Shown: piece by piece, positions 1-5,816 of the stretch
Layout of the letters: every line of letters begins with the position of its first letter
Numbering within the stretch: the stretch's first letter is position 1
Assembly: GCA_012974315.1 (NCBI GenBank)
Contig: JAAXQI010000197.1
Location: 1-7,393, forward strand
Source of the DNA: Desulfobacterales bacterium
GTDB lineage: Bacteria > Desulfobacterota > Desulfobulbia > Desulfobulbales > BM004
Direction of reading: 5' to 3'
DNA length: 7,393 nt
Notes under the pieces: generated by a model
Databases searched by the model: none
What the model was told of the DNA's origin: nothing
The model's input: only the letters and a program-made list of their open reading frames with translations
Translations under genes and position numbers: made by a program

Positions 1-16
1 GGCATATATATGATAT

Positions 17-108
17 CGGAGTCTCCACTACGTTTCGCTTACCTCCGAGCATTATTTTTTGAGCATGACGCAGAGATACGACAGGTAAGCGAACAGAGTG
101 AGACTCCG
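17..108. repeat. Imperfect inverted repeat (palindromic repeat element candidate)
   Basis: The left arm (17-44) and right arm (83-108) are reverse complements at both ends. CGGAGTCTC (17-25) pairs with GAGACTCCG (100-108), and CGCTTACCT (36-44) pairs with AGGTAAGCG (83-91). The middle of each arm is diverged and differs in length by 2 nt. The loop is 38 nt. The left arm also has its own 6-bp inverted repeat, TCGGAG/CTCCGA (16-21 and 43-48). No T-run follows either arm, so it does not look like a simple terminator. It could be a REP-like extragenic repeat, a MITE remnant or the edge of an element extending left of the window. The family was not recognised. Confidence 0.5.
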
Positions 109-228
109 AAAGGCCATTTATGGACAGGCACTATTTAGATTCTATGGTTATTTTTATATGCAATCACGCTTAAGGTGATAAGTAAAGTTTTTAAAGCCAG
201 CACTGAAAACAGGATCAGAACTATCAAT

Positions 229-262
229 GGCCCGGCCGGTGCCGGCCATTATGTCAAAATGG
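229..262 (+). pseudogene. Fragment of a 6-phosphogluconate dehydrogenase gene (catalytic-loop motif)
   Basis: Read in frame from 229, this stretch encodes GPAGAGHYVKM, the loop carrying the catalytic lysine of 6PGDH. Positions 238-262 are identical over 25 nt to 6354-6378 in the intact gnd of this window, and the match is in the same codon phase (GAGHYVKM). Homology stops abruptly after the ATG codon: the expected VHNGIEY is absent, and the upstream residues do not resemble 6PGDH either. The GPAGAGH version is closer, from memory, to the GntZ/YqeC-type paralogues than to the local gnd (GSGGAGH). It may therefore be a relic of a second 6PGDH gene or a short copied patch of gnd. The segment is GC-rich against an AT-rich background, which fits former coding DNA. 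It is very short, so chance codon agreement cannot be excluded. Confidence 0.45.
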
Positions 263-335
263 GAACTTTTCACTCACTCAAGAAGAGTTCAGCAGGCAGC
301 TTGATTTTTAAATTCACCGGATCATATAATTCCAA

Positions 336-1901
336 TTACAGTTGTGATTCAATAGGGAATAACCCCATGAACCAGACACCCAGGCGACGCCAGAAGCCGG
401 TATATGGATCAACTGTATAGACCCGCTCTTCTCCATTTACATACCCATGCCAGTAAAGTTGTTCGCCTCCATCCTCTTTACTGCGCAGTTCAAGACGAAA
501 AGCGTAGGCAGCAATATTGGCATCAAATTTGTTTGCCATAAATTGGGCCATCTCCTGTGAATCCAAAACAACACCTATCTCCGTATTTTCGTAAACCGAA
601 CGGGGATCAAGATTCAGCGATCCGATAAAGACCCAATGGCGGTCAAGAGTAAATGTTTTTGCATGCAGGCTTGCCTTGGACGAACCTTCCTGGCCCTTTT
701 TTTCCTTACGTTCCTTCTTGCTGATTTTTTTGTTCAATTCATAAATCTCGATACCGGCCCGCAGCAGGTCCTTGCGGTACTTGGCATAACCGGCATGCAC
801 AACACCAACGTCGGTGGAGGCCAGGGAATTTGTCAGGATACGTATATCAACACCGCTCTCTTTTAATTTTACCAGGGACTCAACACCTTCCTTTCCCGGG
901 ACAAAATAGGGTGAGAGAATGATCAGTTCTTTCTCAATTCTATCCATATAGGGTTTAAACTGCGCCACAAGGTGATCCTCCGACTTGCTTCGGTCATCGA
1001 GAATTTTTTCGGGCTGATCAAAAATTGCTTCGGCATCTCCCCAGTAATAGCGCACTTTTTGCTGCCTGATTGCATTGGCAAGGTCGGAGTTACGCAAGGC
1101 CAGGAGGTAGGGGGAATTTCCCTGCTCGGCAATGAACTCGTTGAACTTTTGAGTTTTTCCCTGAATTTCTTTCTGGGTGGGAGGTTTTTTTGCCAGAACA
1201 TTGATGGGATAAACCAATTCACTGTTCCAGTAGGTATCAAACGAGGCGGAAACGTCTTCAACCACCGGGCCAATGAGCAGGACATCAAGATCAGCAAAGG
1301 CTATATCCGGGTCAGCCTCAAAATACTCGTTTCCTATATTGCGGCCTCCAAGGATTGTTACCTGGTTGTCCACGGTAAAGGATTTGTTATGCATGCGCCG
1401 CGTCACTGAGCCGAGCCGGGTGACAAATTGCGAGAGCCGGCCGACATTGCGGCTGAAAGGATTGAATATCCGCACTTCAATATTGGGGTGGTTGTCTAAA
1501 ACAGAAACGCCAAGGTCACGCCCTCCAAGGCCCATGTCATCAACCAGCAGCCGAACTCTTACGCCCCGGTCAGCAGCTTTCAGTAACTGGTGCGTAAACA
1601 ACCTCCCGGTAAGATCATCGTGATACAGATAGTATTGCACATCTATGGAGCGCTCAGCAGATTCTGCCATAAGAGCACGGGCCACAAAAGCATCAAGACC
1701 GTTTCCCAGCAATACAAATCCCGCCTGGCCGGGATGGGCAGCTCTTTCATCCTGGAAAACCCTTCCCCAGCGGGTATCGCCGGTATCAGTCAAGGCATGG
1801 GATTCAGACCGTTCAAAGTTTTGCGGCAGGGTGGCACAGCCGGAGATGAACAAAAAACTGAACAGGAAAATAAAAGTGAAAATTTTGGTCAAATTGGACA
1901 T
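336..1901 (-). CDS. clsC: ClsC/YmdC-type phospholipase D-superfamily lipoprotein (probable cardiolipin synthase)
   Basis: This is a 521-residue member of the phospholipase D superfamily. The family makes phosphatidyl transfers through two HxKxxxxD motifs, and E. coli ClsC makes cardiolipin from phosphatidylglycerol and phosphatidylethanolamine. Both motifs are intact: HNKSFTVD (H171, K173, D178) and HAKTFTLD (H413, K415, D420), each followed by the usual GGRNIG or GSLNLDPRS segment. Other ClsC-like blocks are SIDVQYYLYHDDLTGR near 85-100, PYFVP near 331, TNSLASTDVGVVHAGYAKYR near 357-376 and the terminal PIESQL. The N-terminus is a lipoprotein signal (hydrophobic 7-19, lipobox ISGC, Cys22, then Ala), which suggests outer-membrane anchoring. 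A Lys-rich stretch (391-402, 8 of 12 residues basic) precedes the second motif. The start is supported by AGGA 8 nt upstream. It lies 290 bp after the patatin gene and may have its own promoter. The fold and motifs are secure; the substrate is inferred from the family. Confidence 0.93.
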   Translation of the reverse strand: MSNLTKIFTFIFLFSFLFISGCATLPQNFERSESHALTDTGDTRWGRVFQDERAAHPGQAGFVLLGNGLDAFVARALMAESAERSIDVQYYLYHDDLTGRLFTHQLLKAADRGVRVRLLVDDMGLGGRDLGVSVLDNHPNIEVRIFNPFSRNVGRLSQFVTRLGSVTRRMHNKSFTVDNQVTILGGRNIGNEYFEADPDIAFADLDVLLIGPVVEDVSASFDTYWNSELVYPINVLAKKPPTQKEIQGKTQKFNEFIAEQGNSPYLLALRNSDLANAIRQQKVRYYWGDAEAIFDQPEKILDDRSKSEDHLVAQFKPYMDRIEKELIILSPYFVPGKEGVESLVKLKESGVDIRILTNSLASTDVGVVHAGYAKYRKDLLRAGIEIYELNKKISKKERKEKKGQEGSSKASLHAKTFTLDRHWVFIGSLNLDPRSVYENTEIGVVLDSQEMAQFMANKFDANIAAYAFRLELRSKEDGGEQLYWHGYVNGEERVYTVDPYTGFWRRLGVWFMGLFPIESQL

Positions 1902-1964
1902 TGAGAGCGTCCTGTTATCAGTGTTAATCAGCTCTTGGCTGTGATGGGGATTACGCTATTATTA

Positions 1965-1981
1965 GCATTGTATATCAATGC
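1965..1981 (-). promoter_or_regulatory. Perfect 6-bp inverted repeat in the putative promoter of the clsC-like gene
   Basis: GCATTG (1965-1970) and CAATGC (1976-1981) flank TATAT, giving a symmetrical site about 64 bp upstream of the clsC-like start. Read on the minus strand, a possible -35 box TTGGCA overlaps it, with TAATAG 17 nt further as a weak -10. TTGATA followed 17 nt later by CGTAAT is an alternative pair. The symmetry and position would suit an operator for a dimeric regulator, but both promoter matches are only partial. This is inference from sequence pattern alone. Confidence 0.3.
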
Positions 1982-2124
1982 CAACCTTGCTTGCCATAAT
2001 AGAAATTATTTCGAGCCTTTTTGAGAGTCACCATATCCACTGGTAACAGGAACTTTCTAAAATTTGAGATAATATATGGAATCCAGCAGGCCGACTGCTT
2101 TATCTCATCCGCAACGGTTTCCAT
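1975..2124 (-). CDS. Candidate small ORF, 49 residues, unknown function
   Basis: A 49-codon frame lies wholly in the gap between the patatin and clsC-like genes and on the same strand. Its ATG (2122-2124) is preceded by GGAG (2130-2133) at a 5-nt spacing, a better ribosome binding site than the patatin gene has. The product starts METVADEIKQSACW and ends in KARNNFYYGKQGWH. It has a mildly hydrophobic middle (WIPYIISNF) and a basic tail, and no recognised domain. The same frame stays open upstream into the 3' end of the patatin gene, so the open frame may be accidental. Its stop overlaps the inverted repeat at 1965-1981. If real, it would be the middle gene of the minus-strand block. Confidence 0.25.
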   Translation of the reverse strand: METVADEIKQSACWIPYIISNFRKFLLPVDMVTLKKARNNFYYGKQGWH

Positions 2125-2191
2125 TTTATCTCCGGAACCGCATGCAGCCGTTTCATTTGCCCAGTTGCTGCTGCATGTTTCAGTGCAAGGT

Positions 2192-4444
2192 TTAGAAGAT
2201 TTTTCCAAGATAGAAATAGGCACTGCTTTTATTGTTTTCGGCAATGCCATAAGCGATATAGAGCGGACCGATAAAGGTGTCAATTCCGATAAAAAGACTG
2301 CCGGCTGCAATCAGATTGTTGAAATCAATATCATCGATATCCTGCCAGGTATTGCCCGCCTCAAGAGAACCGCCCAGATAAGTGGGCATGAGGTTAAAAT
2401 CCCCGATGCGCCGCATGTAGATCAATTGCAGCAGACCAAGCTGCTGACCGCTTAATTCGTTAACCTGATAGCCCGAGAGCCTGAACAGCCCTCCAAGCTG
2501 GAACCAGTTCTGGACTGGTGCATCATTGTCTGGTGTTGCATGGAATCTTGCCCCTGCCATCAGGGTATTGCGATCCCAGGTAAATGCCGATCCTCCACTA
2601 AACAGAATCTGATCAAAATCAGTGTCAGCGCCGAGAGCTTCATCGGACCAGATGTATTTCAGGGTCCCGATATAACCTTCATGGGGGAAATTTAAATTAT
2701 CCAATTTGTCAACGGACAGTTGCGCATAAAGTTCACCGCTATTGTAGTTATCCTCCGGCAGAGTCGGTGCTCCAATACGGATTTCCAGTTCACCGGAGTA
2801 GCGTCTGTAGCCGAGGCGTGCCTCCCCCCATGTGCCGAATTCCCTGCCGGCGCTAATGTCGATACCGTAACTGCTGACCCGGTATTCAGCTATGAGATCG
2901 GCGTCTGGCGTATAGACACTATAGTTTCCATTTCCATAAAAGAGGCGGGGGTGAATGAAGTATCGGGAGTTATCATCAAGAGGCTGAAAGATTTCTGTGG
3001 AGATGCCAGGATTCTCGCCTATTTGCAGCCCGGTACGCCATTCGCCGTTCAGCCGGTTTTTTTCCGTGCGCGTATAGGCGGCACCGAGATTATAACTGTT
3101 TTCCCCATTAAAATTATCGCTAAGTTGAAGGCCGAGCTGCAGGTAGTTCGGCCCCCAGGAACGTTCCTGGGGATGTATGAGGAGACCTTTCCTGCCGTCT
3201 TCCTCAACCACCTCATATGTCACAGTCTGAAACAACTCGAGGCCGTATATTCTGCCAATGTCATGCTCAAGGGCCTGCACATCCAGGGGTTCACCCATCT
3301 TCACATGCAGTCTTGCCCTAATGAGCTCATCTGAAACCCGTGACTGATTGTTCAGTTTGACAAATTCGATAACCGGTAAAGTTGTTTTCCGTTCAGGTTG
3401 AGCGAGGACAAGGTTTGCATAATCAGCCTGTGAAATGGCAAGTCCGGCAAGCTGCTCACGGTGCTGCTCGGCAGCAGCCTTGCCCTCGGGAATAGCTTTT
3501 CCCGATTCATTAAAATCAGAGGAAGAGACATCTCCAAGATCCGGTACAATGAGGATGTCCTTGCCGGAAAGTGTCGCAATCTGCGCCTCTGTGTTGCGCC
3601 TGGTGAGGATGCCGGTAAGCTGGCCGGTGATGCTGAGCGCTGAAGTCAGCTCTTCCCTTTTTTTAAGGGGGGTGCTGATGTCAACAGCAATAACAATATC
3701 AGCGCCCATGTCCCGCGCCACATCGATCGGCAGGTTGTTGCTGACGCCACCGTCGACCAGGAGGCGGCCGTCCATTTCGACGGGTGCGAATATGCTCGGG
3801 ACGGACATGCTGGCCCGCATGGATTTTGCAAGGTCCCCGGAACCGAGCACCACCGCTTCACCGGTGGTAATATCGGTTGTCACGGCACGAAAAGGTATAT
3901 TGAGCTGATCAAAGTTTTTGATATCGCTTACCGGCAGAGTCAGTTCCTTAAAAATGAGATCAATTTTCTGGCCCTGCAGAAACCCTGTCGGCAGCTTGAT
4001 TTTTCCATCATCGCCAATACCGGGTTTATGCTTGATGAGATACAAATCATCATCGCGTTTGCGGCGGAATGAACGGTCTTCCCGGGGAATGTTGTCATTG
4101 AATGCATCTTTCCAGTCAATTTTGGCCAGAGCCTCTTCGATCTCTGCTGGGCTCATGCCGGAAGCATACAAGCCTCCAACTATTGAGCCCATGCTGGTGC
4201 CGACAATGCAGTCAATGGGGATGTGCATTTCTTCAAGCACTTTGAGCACCCCGATATGGGCAGCGCCACGCGCGCCGCCGCCGCTCAGGACCAGGCCGAT
4301 TTTCGATCGTCCTGCCGGATGAATAGCAAGATTCTCAGCTTTTTTTTCAGCAGAAGTGGCATCACCGGCAGAAAAAAGAATCCATGCAATGAAGAATATG
4401 ATTGACTGCGAAAATGTTTTCATCGTGGAAATTCTTGTCATCAT
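2192..4444 (-). CDS. Patatin-like phospholipase with POTRA and outer-membrane beta-barrel (PlpD-like, type Vd secretion)
   Basis: This 750-residue protein has the PlpD architecture: signal peptide, patatin lipase domain, one POTRA-like domain and a C-terminal Omp85-type barrel. The patatin domain (about 48-260) shows the oxyanion loop GGGARG (55-60), the nucleophile elbow GTSMG with Ser84, and the dyad aspartate in DGG (Asp231), so the catalytic site looks intact. About 355-425 fits a POTRA. The barrel (about 430-750) carries DNLNFPHEGYIGTLKY and GGLFRLSGYQVNELSGQQ and ends in phenylalanine, as expected for BAM-dependent insertion. Family members cleave phospholipids and may release the lipase domain at the cell surface. 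The start is uncertain. The upstream ATG pair lies 11 nt after the binding-protein stop without a clear Shine-Dalgarno. Met8 (4421-4423) begins a more typical signal peptide, MKTFSQSIIFF, with cleavage probably after ATSA (residue 32). The short gap suggests co-transcription and translational coupling with the upstream gene. Confidence 0.94.
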   Translation of the reverse strand: MMTRISTMKTFSQSIIFFIAWILFSAGDATSAEKKAENLAIHPAGRSKIGLVLSGGGARGAAHIGVLKVLEEMHIPIDCIVGTSMGSIVGGLYASGMSPAEIEEALAKIDWKDAFNDNIPREDRSFRRKRDDDLYLIKHKPGIGDDGKIKLPTGFLQGQKIDLIFKELTLPVSDIKNFDQLNIPFRAVTTDITTGEAVVLGSGDLAKSMRASMSVPSIFAPVEMDGRLLVDGGVSNNLPIDVARDMGADIVIAVDISTPLKKREELTSALSITGQLTGILTRRNTEAQIATLSGKDILIVPDLGDVSSSDFNESGKAIPEGKAAAEQHREQLAGLAISQADYANLVLAQPERKTTLPVIEFVKLNNQSRVSDELIRARLHVKMGEPLDVQALEHDIGRIYGLELFQTVTYEVVEEDGRKGLLIHPQERSWGPNYLQLGLQLSDNFNGENSYNLGAAYTRTEKNRLNGEWRTGLQIGENPGISTEIFQPLDDNSRYFIHPRLFYGNGNYSVYTPDADLIAEYRVSSYGIDISAGREFGTWGEARLGYRRYSGELEIRIGAPTLPEDNYNSGELYAQLSVDKLDNLNFPHEGYIGTLKYIWSDEALGADTDFDQILFSGGSAFTWDRNTLMAGARFHATPDNDAPVQNWFQLGGLFRLSGYQVNELSGQQLGLLQLIYMRRIGDFNLMPTYLGGSLEAGNTWQDIDDIDFNNLIAAGSLFIGIDTFIGPLYIAYGIAENNKSSAYFYLGKIF

Positions 4445-4455
4445 CAGGGTTCAAT

Positions 4456-5307
4456 CTATTCTGGTGTTGCATTAATTTTGATAACTGCCTCAAATGCTGA
4501 AGGCATTTGGCTGGAAAACTGACCAAACCATTTATTATAAATCGGCAGTATTTGTTTTGTTCTATAAAGATGAGAGATTACACGATCTGCAACAAGACGG
4601 AAGTCTGCATCGTTTCTCCTTACCGCCAACGCAAAAGGTTCATAAGAGATTAAGTTTGGAAGAATTGAGAATTTTTCCGGATGGCCTAATTTTAAGGCCA
4701 GGCCGATAAGAACAACCTGATCAGCAGAAATGGCATCGATTTCTCCTTTTTCCAAGGCGTTAATTCCATCGGACGATGTTTTAACAAGGATTATTTCAGC
4801 CTTTATTTCCGGATCATCAAACAGTTCTTTTAATGCCGTATATGTGGTTGTGCCCTCCACAACTCCAATTTTTTTACCATTAAAATTATTCATGATGTCC
4901 GTACCTTTTAATGTCATGAATGAAGCACCGGTAACGAATGTAAGTTGGGTGAAATCAACAAGTTCACCACGGGACAGTGTTTTAGTAGTTGCACCGCACA
5001 GTATATCTATCCTGTTATCAGACAATGCTTGAAATCGCTCTTCTGCGGTGACAGGAACATATTCAATTGTAATGTTCTTGCCGATTTTATCCTCAACTCC
5101 TGCTACAATTTGTTGACAGAGATCAATTGAATAACCTTCTGGGGTTCCATTTTTATTTAAAGAAGACATTGGTGGTTGATACTGGCGATAACCAATTTTG
5201 ATTTTTCCAGATTTTTGAACCTGTAGAAGTGTTCCTGTTAATTCCTGGGCTGACAGGGGGGTTGCTATAAATGCGATTAGTAGAAGGGCGGCCAGTATGG
5301 ATCTCAT
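4456..5307 (-). CDS. Periplasmic amino-acid-binding protein, GltI-like (family 3 solute-binding protein)
   Basis: This 283-residue periplasmic binding protein resembles GltI, the glutamate/aspartate receptor of an ABC importer. A classical signal peptide (MRSILAALLLIAFIATPLSA) is probably cleaved after residue 20. The two lobes follow. The first has IKIGYRQYQPPMSS, PEGYSIDLC and DILCGATTKTLSRGELVDF, where Arg113 is the expected carboxylate-binding residue. The second has GKKIGVVEGTTTY and EIDAISADQVVL, with Asp196 the likely amino-group ligand. Cys64 and Cys104 could form a disulfide. Length is normal for the family. The start is supported by AAGGAG 9 nt upstream. The patatin gene begins 11 nt after its stop, so they are probably one transcript. 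No permease or ATPase gene lies in the window, so it may serve a transporter encoded elsewhere or act as a sensor. An acidic amino-acid ligand is the best guess, not shown. Confidence 0.9.
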   Translation of the reverse strand: MRSILAALLLIAFIATPLSAQELTGTLLQVQKSGKIKIGYRQYQPPMSSLNKNGTPEGYSIDLCQQIVAGVEDKIGKNITIEYVPVTAEERFQALSDNRIDILCGATTKTLSRGELVDFTQLTFVTGASFMTLKGTDIMNNFNGKKIGVVEGTTTYTALKELFDDPEIKAEIILVKTSSDGINALEKGEIDAISADQVVLIGLALKLGHPEKFSILPNLISYEPFALAVRRNDADFRLVADRVISHLYRTKQILPIYNKWFGQFSSQMPSAFEAVIKINATPE

Positions 5308-5333
5308 GGATTGTTTCTCCTTTTGGGGCTTTG

Positions 5334-5345
5334 ATTAAATTTAAT
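5334..5345. promoter_or_regulatory. 12-bp perfect palindrome in the leader of the binding-protein gene
   Basis: ATTAAATTTAAT is its own reverse complement and ends 26 nt upstream of the binding-protein start codon, just before the AAGGAG ribosome binding site. It could be a regulator half-site pair. All-AT palindromes are frequent by chance in such DNA, so confidence is low. Confidence 0.25.
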
Positions 5346-5372
5346 GCCAAGTTGTTTAATATTTCAGGAACA

Positions 5373-5419
5373 TTAATAACAGTTAATAACTCTTAATAAC
5401 TCTCTGGTTCTACTGTCAA
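5373..5419 (-). promoter_or_regulatory. Putative promoter with three helically phased TTAATAAC repeats
   Basis: TTAATAAC occurs at 5373-5380, 5383-5390 and 5393-5400, an exact 10-bp period, so all copies face the same side of the helix. On the minus strand they read GTTATTAA. A perfect consensus -35 hexamer TTGACA lies on the minus strand at 5414-5419. The nearest -10-like hexamer, TATTAA (5393-5398), falls inside the first repeat, but the 15-bp spacing is short. The repeats would then cover the -10 and early transcribed region of the binding-protein/patatin transcript, a position typical of repressor sites. The regulator is unknown. Confidence 0.4.
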
Positions 5420-5439
5420 TATAAATGGCAATTTACGTA

Positions 5440-5469
5440 GTTATGCCACAATGCTTCATTGTTGGCAAC
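5440..5469. repeat. Imperfect hairpin
   Basis: ACAATG (5448-5453) and CATTGT (5457-5462) pair perfectly around a 3-nt loop. The stem is extended by GCC/GGC and GTT/AAC with small bulges on both sides. There is no T-run next to it, so it is not a typical terminator. It lies upstream of the presumed binding-protein promoter and could be a protein-binding site or a small extragenic repeat. Confidence 0.35.
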
Positions 5470-5612
5470 AGGGATAAAAACCATCCATTGTTGATAATGT
5501 TTTCGAGAAAGTTGCCAGTTTTTCATGTGACCGTAAAGCCCTGGCTTAAAATGTTTACTTCTGCTGCTTTATGACTCAAGTACAGTTTTTTTTTGATTAA
5601 TAAATTAATTTG

Positions 5613-5644
5613 TGTCCAGATGTTTTAAAAACTTTTGTTGGACA
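5613..5644. repeat. Inverted repeat TGTCCA/TGGACA
   Basis: TGTCCA (5613-5618) and TGGACA (5639-5644) are exact reverse complements separated by 20 nt, and the spacer contains the near-palindrome GTTTTAAAAAC. It lies about 170 bp upstream of gnd. It could be a regulator site with widely spaced half-sites. Chance occurrence is also plausible. Confidence 0.25.
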
Positions 5645-5743
5645 TTAACGCAATGTGACAGAAAACAATACCGATCATTCATAAATGAAGTAATTATATA
5701 TGCAGGATTATTTGCCAGAGAAGCTATTCCAGAGGGATTTCGG

Positions 5744-5772
5744 TTGGATTATTTACGTTTTCACTGTAAATT
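5744..5772 (+). promoter_or_regulatory. Possible gnd promoter
   Basis: TTGGAT (5744-5749) and TAAATT (5767-5772) are separated by 17 bp and resemble sigma-70 -35 and -10 hexamers (each 4 of 6 consensus positions). Transcription would begin near 5779, giving a leader of roughly 40 nt with the ribosome binding site close to its end. A better -10-like hexamer, TATTAT (5793-5798), lacks a usable -35 and would start the RNA within the ribosome binding site. Confidence 0.3.
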
Positions 5773-5816
5773 CTTCTTTAGTGTCAATGTGATATTATTT
5801 CCAAAGGAGGGTTTTC

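Larger units (their letters stand above)
1..335. other. Gene-free left flank downstream of the clsC-like gene
   Basis: No intact gene is supported here. The stretch holds an imperfect inverted repeat (17-108), a small 6PGDH-like coding fragment (229-262) inside a local GC-rich patch, and a weak hairpin (263-271 with 282-290: 9 pairs including one T-G, 10-nt loop). That hairpin lies about 45 nt past the stop of the minus-strand gene. It lacks a T-run on the transcribed side, so I do not call it a terminator. Positions 3-12 form a short AT palindrome (CATATATATG). A GTG-initiated reading frame starts at 175 and runs into the clsC-like gene on the opposite strand, but it has no convincing ribosome binding site. 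Confidence 0.6.
5308..5816. other. AT-rich divergent intergenic region between the binding-protein gene and gnd
   Basis: This 509-bp region separates divergently transcribed genes and should hold promoters for both. It contains a 12-bp palindrome (5334-5345), three 10-bp phased TTAATAAC repeats (5373-5400), an imperfect hairpin (5440-5469), a T9 run (5586-5594), a TGTCCA/TGGACA inverted repeat (5613-5644) and a small palindrome TTCAT-AA-ATGAA (5678-5689). CATTGTTG occurs twice, 29 bp apart (5457 and 5486). The region is long for two promoters alone. A GTG-initiated 72-codon frame (5612-5830) overlaps the gnd start but has no ribosome binding site, so I do not call it a gene. Confidence 0.6.

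Noticed and set aside
175..420. 81-codon frame containing the 6PGDH-like motif, taken as a functional gene
   Set aside because: Only about 11 codons resemble 6PGDH, the rest match nothing recognisable, it starts at GTG without a ribosome binding site, and it runs antisense into the end of the clsC-like gene. It is reported only as a fragment.
2115..2177. Terminator after the patatin gene (inverted repeats 2115-2122/2134-2140 and CATGCAGC 2141-2148/GCTGCATG 2170-2177)
   Set aside because: The stems are short or bulged, one has a 21-nt loop, and no T-run follows on the minus strand. They do not form a convincing intrinsic terminator.
2720..3334. 204-codon open frame on the plus strand
   Set aside because: It lies entirely inside the patatin-like gene on the opposite strand, has no recognisable domain or ribosome binding site, and is an antisense shadow of a well-supported coding region. 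The same applies to the plus-strand frames at 3435-3908, 3918-4322 and 972-1409.
336..5307. Toxin-immunity or anti-phage effector cluster built on the PLD and patatin enzymes
   Set aside because: Both enzymes have export signals and the architectures of housekeeping-type envelope proteins (ClsC and PlpD classes). No nucleotide cyclase, sensor, CBASS component or immunity-like gene is present, so a defence interpretation has no support.
5586..5594. T9 run as a rho-independent terminator
   Set aside because: No GC-rich stem precedes it on the plus strand and no plus-strand gene lies upstream that would need termination there.
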